Below the pieces are notes generated by a model. That model did no database searches. It had not been told where the DNA came from and saw only the letters and a program-made list of their open reading frames with translations. From Flavobacterium sp. (GTDB lineage Bacteria > Bacteroidota > Bacteroidia > Flavobacteriales > Flavobacteriaceae), in assembly GCA_016721735.1 (NCBI GenBank), contig JADKHM010000002.1:457358-521357 (forward strand): a stretch of DNA of 64,000 nt, in the 5' to 3' direction. Below are positions 1 to 7,555 of this stretch, one piece after another (positions within the stretch are counted from its first letter, which is position 1; every line of letters begins with the position of its first letter). A program made the translations under genes and the position numbers.

Positions 1-1421
1 GTTCCGTTTTGCACGATAAAACTCGAAATCGATCCCAAACAATTGAACACAAAATGTGGATTCATCTGCAAGTGCAGCGCTTTTTGCTCGTATTCCGCCA
101 ATTCTTTTTGAAGCGTCAGCGTTTTCTTAAGTTGCATGCGATTGTAGAACAAAAATCCAATGCCAGCCAACAGCAAAGCGAAAAGACCGGCGAACAGCAA
201 CTGCAATTTGTTTTGTTTAGCTTGCTCTTTTAGCAATAGTTCTCGCTTTTCGTGTTCTTCTTTTTGAAGTACTTCGCGTTTCTCGAATTCAAAATTCATG
301 GCCGACTCCACACTTTTTCGAATAGTTTCGGCATTGGTTAGGCTGTCTTTTGCTTGACTGTATAATTTGAAATGCTCCAATGATTGCGTCGCGTTACCTT
401 GTTGATCATAAATCGCACTCAGCAATTTTTCGGCAACCACCGTTTGTTCTAAAACATGGATTTCTTTGGATAATTGCAACGCCAAATTAGCATTGACAAT
501 TGCTGCGGTTGGATTCTTTTGTTCAAAATACAATTGACCCAAATACAAATGCGTATCGGCAACACCAAATTTATCTGCGATAGAAGCGAACGTTTGAATC
601 GCCAAATTCCAGTTTTCGATAGCTTTGATCGGATTTTGAGTCGACGTAAAATACAATCCCATATTGTTATACCACTCGCCCAACGCTCTCGGATCTGGAT
701 TTTTATCGATGTTGGTTTTTGCTTTTGTATAATAAGCTAAGGCTTTGTCAGTATCTTTTTGCTTTAGGTAACAGTTGGCGATATTGGTTTGCGTGATGCC
801 GACATGATGGTCCTTGAATCTTTCTTGTAGTTGTTCAGCCTTGATAAAATATTCTAAAGCTTTAAAAATTTCCCCTTGCGATTGGTATGCCACGCCAATG
901 TTGTTATATACTTGAGCACATTTTTTAAGGTCTTTAATTTCCTCATAGACACGCACGGATTTGAGATGAAATAGCAGCGCTTTAGCATAATTGCTTTGCT
1001 CTGCGAATACAATCCCGATACTTCCGTAGGCTTTTGCTAGTCCTTTTTTGATGAGTAGACTATTTTTCGAATTGGTACCCGTTTCATTCTCAAAAATAGA
1101 CTGCGCCAAAGCAAAGTAATTCAGTGCTTGCGAATAATTTCCTAAAATGACGTTGGCATTTCCGAGATTGAGTTGGGCATTGCCTTCTTCAATTTTGTAT
1201 TGTAGTTTTTGCGACAGTTGTAACGCTTTGTTCGCATATTGCAACATCAATTTTGGATTGCTGGTTTTATAAGCATCCGAAATAGCGTTGAGTGTTTGCG
1301 CTTTGTCGATGTCGTTCTTTGCGTGCTCCAAAACCACTAACAAACTATCGATTGCTTTGGTTTGCGCTTGTGCAACTGTGAAACTTATGACGAATAAATA
1401 TAAAAGAATGGGTGTTTTCAT
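1..1421 (-). CDS. TPR sensor histidine kinase, LytS type (C-terminus beyond window edge)
   Basis: The gene starts at the ATG at 1421 with a signal-like N-terminus (MKTPILLYLFVISF, then AQAQ). TPR-like helical repeats fill roughly residues 25-390. One membrane segment follows near residue 400, then a coiled-coil linker and the LytS/YehU-type kinase motif NPHFVFN (residues 454-460). The frame stays open to the window edge, so the catalytic ATPase end is missing. It is a close paralogue of the kinase at 5426-7366, and the bases at 1-120 match 5968-6087 almost base for base. By family logic it autophosphorylates the histidine of NPHF and passes phosphate to a LytTR regulator. Its partner may lie just outside the window. 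The domain call is firm; the signal sensed is unknown. Confidence 0.85.
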   Translation of the reverse strand, partial: MKTPILLYLFVISFTVAQAQTKAIDSLLVVLEHAKNDIDKAQTLNAISDAYKTSNPKLMLQYANKALQLSQKLQYKIEEGNAQLNLGNANVILGNYSQALNYFALAQSIFENETGTNSKNSLLIKKGLAKAYGSIGIVFAEQSNYAKALLFHLKSVRVYEEIKDLKKCAQVYNNIGVAYQSQGEIFKALEYFIKAEQLQERFKDHHVGITQTNIANCYLKQKDTDKALAYYTKAKTNIDKNPDPRALGEWYNNMGLYFTSTQNPIKAIENWNLAIQTFASIADKFGVADTHLYLGQLYFEQKNPTAAIVNANLALQLSKEIHVLEQTVVAEKLLSAIYDQQGNATQSLEHFKLYSQAKDSLTNAETIRKSVESAMNFEFEKREVLQKEEHEKRELLLKEQAKQNKLQLLFAGLFALLLAGIGFLFYNRMQLKKTLTLQKELAEYEQKALHLQMNPHFVFNCLGSISSFIVQNG

Positions 1422-1440
1422 TTTCCTTCTAATTGATAAG

Positions 1441-1448
1441 CAAATGTA
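1441..1448 (-). promoter_or_regulatory. Bacteroidota -7 promoter element for the partial kinase
   Basis: The minus strand reads TACATTTG, an exact match to the TAnnTTTG consensus of Bacteroidota primary sigma promoters. It ends about 20 bases before the ATG at 1421, so the leader would be short. I see no convincing -33 TTTG at the usual 19-base spacing. Confidence 0.55.
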
Positions 1449-1552
1449 CTATTTACTTATTCATACTATTAAGGCAATGAAGAGATGTTGGATTTGAATG
1501 AGAAAACGATGGATTTTGGCAAGAATTTGAAAATTGCCATCATACTAAAACG

Positions 1553-1590
1553 AAAACCTTTCCAAACGATGCTTCGAATGGAAAGGTTTT
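1553..1590 (-). terminator. Rho-independent terminator after the secreted LRR gene
   Basis: Perfect 11-bp arms at 1553-1563 and 1580-1590 (AAAACCTTTCC/GGAAAGGTTTT) enclose a 16-base loop. On the minus strand the arm ends in TTTT and continues TTCGTTTT. It lies 18 bases after the stop of the T9SS fragment that ends at 1609, and separates that unit from the kinase at 1-1421. Confidence 0.7.
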
Positions 1591-1608
1591 ACTTTTAAAT
1601 TGAAATCG

Positions 1609-1871
1609 TTATTCTTTAATAATCTTCTCCACTTTACTTCCTTTTTCAGTATTGATTTTCAAGAAGTAAATCCCTTTTGGTTTACTTGAAATGTCTAAGT
1701 TATTCTGATTTCCAAGAACCGTTTGCAATATTCTACCTTGGGTATCAAACAACTCCAACGACTTAATATTGGTGTTACAGTTGATTGTAATTCGAGAAGC
1801 CGTCGGATTGGGAAATACTGTAATACTATCGTCTAAAGCGAAGCCCGCATTACTCAAGAGTGCAAAACTGT
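1609..1871 (-). pseudogene. T9SS C-terminal sorting domain, cut from its protein by a frameshift
   Basis: This frame encodes a type A T9SS sorting domain: DSITVFPNPTASRITI, then LELFDTQGRIL, then GIYFLKINTEKG and a terminal KIIKE. It has no signal peptide and cannot act alone. It is the missing end of the protein at 1872-4604. In the intact paralogue at 7556-9760 the block IYFDYNFP is followed directly by the same sorting domain in one frame. Adding one base near 1872-1876 would restore NTAVNSFALLSNAGFALDD. The parts are sure. Whether the break is real or a sequence error cannot be decided from the window. Confidence 0.8.
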
Positions 1872-4604
1872 TTACGCTGTATTGGTAGTAACTGGCAGGT
1901 TATAATCAAAATAAATATTAGCCACTTTTGATACTAAATCGTTAGTCTCCAAATCACTTCTCGTTCTTATTTTGAATAAAATATCACCATGACCACCAAC
2001 GGGTGGATTGCCGCTTCTCGCCTCTAGATTAATGCCCTCAAAAATAAACTCCACAGTATTACCGACAATTCTAGTGTAACAGGAATGCGAGGTGTCTAAT
2101 AATTGCAGGGTACTGATGTCATATTTGTTGGAATCTACGTCTATTTTTACAACCACATTTTCTGCGTAAAATGTTCCTGTGTTTTCAAACCGCGCTAAAT
2201 AGTGCAAATAATTTCCAATCTCCGAAGGATTGACGGTTTGGCCTTCGATACAGACAATATCATTTGGATCATATGATCCGACCACAATTTGATTTAGTGT
2301 AAAACTATTGTCAGCCCAGTTTTCTTCTTCGGTTGATGTAATATCAATAAAAGACGTAAAAGTTAAGGAATCTCCATTATTTACCGGAGGTGCTTCTAAA
2401 GGAGAGTTTACATTTAATGTAATTAAGATACTTCCACTTTCAAAGGGCAACACATTGGTAATGTTCCATTGGATAAAACCAGCACCTGAATTACTTGGAA
2501 TTGTTGATGCGGATACAAAATCTAAACGATCTTCATCATAATAGAAGTTAAGAAATACTTCTTCTGTCTGATTCCCTTTGTTTCTATAAAACAATTTGTA
2601 TTCAGCATCAAAACCTGGACGCGCTGGAGTAACTGGACTAATTGCAATTTCAACATCATGGTGAATTCCATTGCTGGTCAGACAAAAATCTTGCGTCGTG
2701 GTATTGTTGTTATTGTCAACAAAATCTACTGTTGCTAAAGGTGGAGAAAACGTGAACCATGATGGATTCTCTGTTTCAGGTGCGATAGTAAAACTTCCAG
2801 TTTCTGTATAAAAAGCATAAACTCCAGAATTATTGATAAATGTAGAACCAATATTGGTACCGTCATTAATATTTACTTTGATGTTCGGATGAATAACATC
2901 CAACGGATCACAGCCATTGTTATTGGCATCCAATTTTACAATTCCTGTGATTGTATTAAAATCTCCGCCCGGAACAAAGGTGCAATACGTTCCTGCATGT
3001 GCCACACCATTATTCGCTGTAGCTGCCGAAAGTCTATTGTTGACCGCCACTTGATCGACTTCATTCGTACACACATAAAACAAATTCGGATTCGACTGAA
3101 ATTCTGAATTATAAGACGACAACTCCTCAGAGAACAAAAATTGACCACCATTTTTCATGTTCACATAAGTCAAATCATTGTTATTAAACAAACGCACAAC
3201 ATTGACCAACGGCAAACCTGATAAATCCAATTCCGTCAAATTGCTGTTCCATGCCAACATCGTTTGCAGGTTTGGAGCTGTATTCAGGTCTAAGGTAGTT
3301 GCCAATCCACCGCCATATGACAGCCATAAAAGATTGGTCAAATGGCTTGTGTCTACAGGGCTCATCGCTTGGTTTCCGTAACACAAACCTGTGATCTGGT
3401 TCAAGCCCGTAAGATCTAATGAGGTCAAGTTGTTGTCGGAGCAGCAAAGGTATGTCATGTTTGTCAGAAGACTTACGTCTAAAGAAGTCAAATTGTTGTT
3501 ATTGCAATAGAGCGTTATAATTCCCGTTAAACCGCTGAAGTTTAATGAGGTTAGCATTTGGCGCGGCACAAACAAGTCTACGAGACTAGAGCAAGTACTA
3601 ACATCAAGGCTAACGATCTGGCCAGTATCAGCAATAATTGATCTCAAATAAGTGAGGCCAGTAACATTTAGCTCCGTACAATTTGTTCTCGACATGCTGA
3701 GATTCTCGAGTTTGGTCAAAGCCGATAAGTCGACAGCGCCTAACGGATTTCCGCCAATAAACAAATCCTTTACGTTTTTGAAATTTTCGATTCCTGTCAG
3801 ATCATAAATTGGCTGATTCCAGATATCGGGATTCGAAAGATCTAAAGTGGTTACAGACAAAGCTTCACTCATTTGAATCTGTCCGTCTAGATTATAATCA
3901 TATCCATTTACTCGAGCTCTGAAATAATTATCAGGAATCGTGATTGTTTCGACACTGTTCAGTACAATCATGAATTGAGTAAGACTATAACTTCCTGTCG
4001 CTTGATCGGTCGCTCTCACACATATTATTTGTGGATTAGAAATGTTGGTGTAGGCCTCTGGATTAGTAATCGCATTGGTGGCAGCCTGCGCATCGTCTGA
4101 AGTTGGATAATAGACTAGATCTACGCCTGTAAGTCCATTTAAAATTGTTGCTGCTTGCGACGTTAAGTCGAATATTCCAATGCCGTCATACGGATTATCC
4201 AATTGGAAAATATGCTGTGGAAAACCCAGAATAGGTGTTGGAAATAAAACTACTAAGAATGAAGTCGTCGCAAAATTACTAGGATCTGCATTCTCCGTTA
4301 CTTTGACATAAATAGTTTGATTATTACTGTCAAATGTAATCGATCCAGCGCCTTCCGGAATCAGGTTTTGAAAATTGGCATCAAGATAAAAATTAACGCT
4401 ATAGTCTGCAGCACTATTATTTCCAAGAATTTGAGGAGCTAATGTATTGTAATCAAACCATTCGTAATTATCGTTATTGGTGTCAAAAACGGTTTGATTT
4501 TGTGATGTAATCGCCGGAGGTTGTGCATTTACCATCCCGGTAAACAACAACAGTAACCACAATAGTTTTTTCATAGTTTTAGTTTTATATAGTTTCTTAG
4601 TCAT
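1872..4604 (-). CDS. Secreted leucine-rich-repeat protein, T9SS cargo (frameshifted at its C-terminus)
   Basis: A signal peptide is visible (MKKLLWLLLLFTG, then NAQ). It begins at an internal ATG at 4574, which may be the true start; the upstream ATG at 4604 lies 12 bases after the regulator's stop codon. In order, the protein has a beta-rich N-terminal region to about residue 210, about eight short leucine-rich repeats (units such as LTSLDVSLLTNMTYLCC) to about 510, a carboxypeptidase-regulatory-like segment (TGIVKLDANNNGCD) and a DUF11/DUF7619-like C-terminal region ending IYFDYNLP. The stop codon comes from a one-base loss just before the sorting domain at 1609-1871. The gene lies directly behind the LytTR regulator and is probably co-transcribed with it. 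It should be exported by Sec and then T9SS, if the frame is intact in vivo. Ligand unknown. Confidence 0.8.
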   Translation of the reverse strand: MTKKLYKTKTMKKLLWLLLLFTGMVNAQPPAITSQNQTVFDTNNDNYEWFDYNTLAPQILGNNSAADYSVNFYLDANFQNLIPEGAGSITFDSNNQTIYVKVTENADPSNFATTSFLVVLFPTPILGFPQHIFQLDNPYDGIGIFDLTSQAATILNGLTGVDLVYYPTSDDAQAATNAITNPEAYTNISNPQIICVRATDQATGSYSLTQFMIVLNSVETITIPDNYFRARVNGYDYNLDGQIQMSEALSVTTLDLSNPDIWNQPIYDLTGIENFKNVKDLFIGGNPLGAVDLSALTKLENLSMSRTNCTELNVTGLTYLRSIIADTGQIVSLDVSTCSSLVDLFVPRQMLTSLNFSGLTGIITLYCNNNNLTSLDVSLLTNMTYLCCSDNNLTSLDLTGLNQITGLCYGNQAMSPVDTSHLTNLLWLSYGGGLATTLDLNTAPNLQTMLAWNSNLTELDLSGLPLVNVVRLFNNNDLTYVNMKNGGQFLFSEELSSYNSEFQSNPNLFYVCTNEVDQVAVNNRLSAATANNGVAHAGTYCTFVPGGDFNTITGIVKLDANNNGCDPLDVIHPNIKVNINDGTNIGSTFINNSGVYAFYTETGSFTIAPETENPSWFTFSPPLATVDFVDNNNNTTTQDFCLTSNGIHHDVEIAISPVTPARPGFDAEYKLFYRNKGNQTEEVFLNFYYDEDRLDFVSASTIPSNSGAGFIQWNITNVLPFESGSILITLNVNSPLEAPPVNNGDSLTFTSFIDITSTEEENWADNSFTLNQIVVGSYDPNDIVCIEGQTVNPSEIGNYLHYLARFENTGTFYAENVVVKIDVDSNKYDISTLQLLDTSHSCYTRIVGNTVEFIFEGINLEARSGNPPVGGHGDILFKIRTRSDLETNDLVSKVANIYFDYNLPVTTNTA

Positions 4605-4616
4605 GATTTCTAGTTT

Positions 4617-5378
4617 TTAAAGTGCTTTAATCAATTCTTGCAATTTTTCCCTTTTACTTTGTGCGATTGGAATGTTGGTATTATCCGCCATAATCACATA
4701 ACCTCCGTCGGTTTTGATATACGATTTCAAAAAAGACAGATTGATCAAATGCGATTGATGAATTCGTTCAAATCCTTGTTCAGTAAGCATTTCTTCATAT
4801 TCCTTGAGTGTTTTAGAAATCAAAACCGGCTTGTGATTCTTGATGAAGAATTCGGTGTAATTGCCCTTCGCCTCTAATCGAATGATATCTGCCACTTCAA
4901 AAAGATGAATACCATCGCTCGTAGAAAGCGCAATCCGCCTAAAATTATCTACTTTCTTTCGAATGTTTTCCAACAGTAAATCGATATGATCGAATGATTT
5001 GGTTGATGATGAAATCTCCTTAATCTTGGCAATCGTATCCTGCAATTCCTCAGGATCAATCGGCTTTAAAATAAAGTCTAGTGCACTAAACTTAAATGCT
5101 TTTACAGCGTATTTTTCGTGAGCGGTAATAAAAACGATGTGCGATGCAATTTTTCCGTTGGTCTTTTTTAGACGTTCTAGAATGTCGAAACCGGTGCCAT
5201 CACTCAAATGAATATCCAGGAAAATCACTTGCGGCTGCAGCTTTTCGATAGCAACAATTCCGGTTTTGACACTTTCGGCTTCCCCAATAATGTGAATGTC
5301 ATTCGTATAGCGATCTAGAAGCGCTTTTAGTCCTTCACGTAAGTGTTTGTCGTCGTCTATGAGTAGTGCAGTGATCAT
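4617..5378 (-). CDS. LytTR-family response regulator
   Basis: At 253 aa this has an N-terminal receiver domain (acidic pocket DDD at residues 8-10, phosphoacceptor Asp55 in FLDIHLSDG, a TAHEKYA switch region and the conserved Lys in LKPID). A LytTR DNA-binding domain occupies about residues 145-250, with the family signatures RLEAKGNYTEFF and RIHQSHLIN. Regulators of this class bind short direct repeats upstream of target genes. It sits 47 bases after the LytS-type kinase at 5426-7366 and 12 bases before the secreted LRR gene, so kinase, regulator and surface protein probably form one transcription unit. The leader in front of its ATG is a GTTGTCR heptad repeat. Confidence 0.93.
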   Translation of the reverse strand: MITALLIDDDKHLREGLKALLDRYTNDIHIIGEAESVKTGIVAIEKLQPQVIFLDIHLSDGTGFDILERLKKTNGKIASHIVFITAHEKYAVKAFKFSALDFILKPIDPEELQDTIAKIKEISSSTKSFDHIDLLLENIRKKVDNFRRIALSTSDGIHLFEVADIIRLEAKGNYTEFFIKNHKPVLISKTLKEYEEMLTEQGFERIHQSHLINLSFLKSYIKTDGGYVIMADNTNIPIAQSKREKLQELIKAL

Positions 5379-5382
5379 ATCT

Positions 5383-5410
5383 GTTAGCAGTTGTGGGTTG
5401 TCAGTTGTCA
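5383..5410 (-). repeat. Heptad repeat (GTTGTCR)4 in the leader of the LytTR regulator
   Basis: Four in-register 7-mers on the plus strand read GTTAGCA, GTTGTGG, GTTGTCA, GTTGTCA and end four bases before the ATG at 5378. In mRNA sense this is a run of TGACAAC-like units where a ribosome binding site would normally lie. The same heptad recurs at 38321-38348, 39847-39867 and 42061-42095. Confidence 0.7.
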
Positions 5411-5425
5411 GTTAAAATATTTTCT

Positions 5426-7366
5426 TTATTTGATGTATTGAATTGGTAATCTCAGCGTCACTTTTGTGCCAATCACTTCTTTATCGTTTGTCAATTCTTG
5501 AATGTCGATTTGCGCTGATTTTAAAGTCGTGGCTTCCATAATTTCCAATCGCTTTTTGGTGATTTCTAATGCCATCGACTTGTGTGCGGTAACGGAATCT
5601 TCCTTCAGATGTTTTGATTTTGAAAGCCCGATGCCGTCATCCGAAATGCTGCAAATGAATTGTCCGTTTTGCACATCAAAATTCACTTCAATCTTACCAT
5701 TGCCTTCTTTGGGCACCATGCCGTGAAGGATAGCATTTTCTACGAAGGGTTGAATTAGTAATGGTGGAATTCCCATATTAAATTCGACTTTCTCCGTAGC
5801 TTGAATAGTGAAGGTAAATTTATTGTGAAAACGTAACTGCTCCAACTCCAAGTAGTTCTGCAAACTTTCAATTTCTTTGTCAATCGGAATCAAAGAACCT
5901 TTTGAATACTCCAGTGTAAGACGCATTAGTTTGGAAAACTTCGATAAATATTTCAATGCCGAGTCGGTTCCGTTCTGCACAATGAAACTTGATATCGATC
6001 CCAAACAATTGAACACAAAATGTGGATTCATTTGCAAATGCAGCGCTTTTTGTTCGTATTCCGCAACTTCTTTTTGCAAAGTCAAGCGGCGTTTGATTTG
6101 TCTTCTATTGTAGGTTACGAAGACCAGCCCAATCAACAATCCCAAACCTATGATTGAAAAAAGAATCAATTGGAAATTTCTTTTGGATTGCTCCGCAACA
6201 ATCGCCGTTTTGCGTTTGTATTCGGATTCCAATTCGGAGCGCAAAATCTTTTTGTTATTCTCTTGGTTGACGATACTATCTCGGGCAATGATATAATTTT
6301 TGTAGTGCAAAAAAGACAATGCTGGATTATTTTTGATGGCGTATAAATCACTTAATAATTTTTCGGAGTGATAGGTTTGATCTAAGATTCCGATGGCTTT
6401 GGCATAGTCTAAAGATTTTGTTGCTAGTGCAATCGCATCGTCGTATTTCTTTAATTCTAATTGGAGCAATCCTAAATTGTACAAAGCCAAAGAAGCTCCA
6501 AATTTGCTTTGCATTTCCTCATACATTGACAAAGCAGTTGTGTAATATTTTGTTGCCGTGGTATAGTCTTTTTGGGTTTTATAATAATCCCCGAAATAAT
6601 TATTGAGCAGTGCAAAGCCACGCTTGTTATCCATTTTTTGAAATAACTTTTCCGCTTTCAGATAATACTGCAATGCTTGTTTTTGGTTGCCTTGTTCGGC
6701 ATAAATGACACCTATATTGGTTAAAGTCACTGCGGCAGTTTGCTCACCGATTTCCTCTTGAAGCTGGAACGATTTCTTAAAATATTCTAACGCCTTAGCA
6801 TTGTTTTGTTGCGATTTGTAGACGATTCCGATGTTATTATACGCTTTGGCAATATTGATTTTTTGACCAATTTCGAGGTAGATTTTCAACGCTTTTTGGT
6901 ACATTTCTAATGCCATATAGTAATTGCTTTCTTGGGAAAAAACAATGCCTTGACTGGCAAATGCGCGCGCTAAGCCATTTTGAATTCGTTTGGTTTCGAT
7001 GTCAGAATTGGCATGTAAGAGTTTTTCAAAAGACTGTTGTGCCTTATTAAAATACTGGTTGGCTTGTCTGTAGTTTCCTAGAATGATGTTTGAATTACCA
7101 GAATTAATGTAGGAATTGGCAAGTCCAAAATCATAATTTGATCTGCCGGCTAATGTTGCCGCTTTAATCGCATAAAAAGCAGTAGAATCGGGATTGGATT
7201 CTTTGTATTTGTCGGCAATGCTATTGAAAGTGTTGACTTTAGCCGTATCACTTTTGGCAACAGCAAGCACTCTTTTTAGACTATCAATTGCAGTATTGTT
7301 TGATTGACTAAAAGCATGGATGCTTAATATCAAAAAGAGAAACGATAGGTAGCAATTATTTTTCAC
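5426..7366 (-). CDS. TPR sensor histidine kinase, LytS/YehU type
   Basis: I place the start at the GTG at 7366, which gives an ideal signal peptide (KNNCYLSFLFLILSIHAFSQ). The longer frame begins with a TTG at 7393 that lies inside the promoter -7 element, so it is not credible as a start. The 646-aa product has about seven TPR-type repeats to residue 385 and a membrane segment near 399-420 (LILFSIIGLGLLIGLVFV). A coiled coil follows, then the kinase core with NPHFVFN (phosphoacceptor His near residue 449), the N-box PFVENAILHG and the G-box DDGIGL. The TPRs are predicted to be extracytoplasmic and to act as the sensor. The gene precedes its LytTR partner at 4617-5378 in the same orientation. 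The partial kinase at 1-1421 is its tandem paralogue. Confidence 0.9.
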   Translation of the reverse strand: MKNNCYLSFLFLILSIHAFSQSNNTAIDSLKRVLAVAKSDTAKVNTFNSIADKYKESNPDSTAFYAIKAATLAGRSNYDFGLANSYINSGNSNIILGNYRQANQYFNKAQQSFEKLLHANSDIETKRIQNGLARAFASQGIVFSQESNYYMALEMYQKALKIYLEIGQKINIAKAYNNIGIVYKSQQNNAKALEYFKKSFQLQEEIGEQTAAVTLTNIGVIYAEQGNQKQALQYYLKAEKLFQKMDNKRGFALLNNYFGDYYKTQKDYTTATKYYTTALSMYEEMQSKFGASLALYNLGLLQLELKKYDDAIALATKSLDYAKAIGILDQTYHSEKLLSDLYAIKNNPALSFLHYKNYIIARDSIVNQENNKKILRSELESEYKRKTAIVAEQSKRNFQLILFSIIGLGLLIGLVFVTYNRRQIKRRLTLQKEVAEYEQKALHLQMNPHFVFNCLGSISSFIVQNGTDSALKYLSKFSKLMRLTLEYSKGSLIPIDKEIESLQNYLELEQLRFHNKFTFTIQATEKVEFNMGIPPLLIQPFVENAILHGMVPKEGNGKIEVNFDVQNGQFICSISDDGIGLSKSKHLKEDSVTAHKSMALEITKKRLEIMEATTLKSAQIDIQELTNDKEVIGTKVTLRLPIQYIK

Positions 7367-7390
7367 AATAGCTTGACTTAATTTTCTATA

Positions 7391-7398
7391 CAAATATA
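7391..7398 (-). promoter_or_regulatory. -7 promoter element (TATATTTG) of the kinase-regulator-LRR unit
   Basis: The minus strand reads TATATTTG, an exact TAnnTTTG match, about 24 bases before the GTG at 7366. Its position decides the start: the TTG at 7393 is part of the promoter, so translation must begin downstream. No clear -33 motif was seen. Confidence 0.6.
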
Positions 7399-7494
7399 TA
7401 GGGATGCTATTGGTTAAAATTACGCTATTTAGTATTAAGTTGGTTTGACTTAGTATTTGGGGGTTTTGGTTTATTATTTCAATTTTGATTTAAT

Positions 7495-7531
7495 GAAAAA
7501 ACCTTTCAATTCTTAATAACGAACTGAATTG
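7495..7531 (-). terminator. Possible weak terminator after the 734-aa T9SS gene
   Basis: Six-bp arms CAATTC (7507-7512) and GAATTG (7526-7531) are followed on the minus strand by AAAGG and a run of six T. The stem is short and AT-rich, so this is tentative. Its position, 25 bases after the stop at 7556, fits. Confidence 0.35.
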
Positions 7532-7555
7532 CTTATGAAATAGGAGATCAAACAA

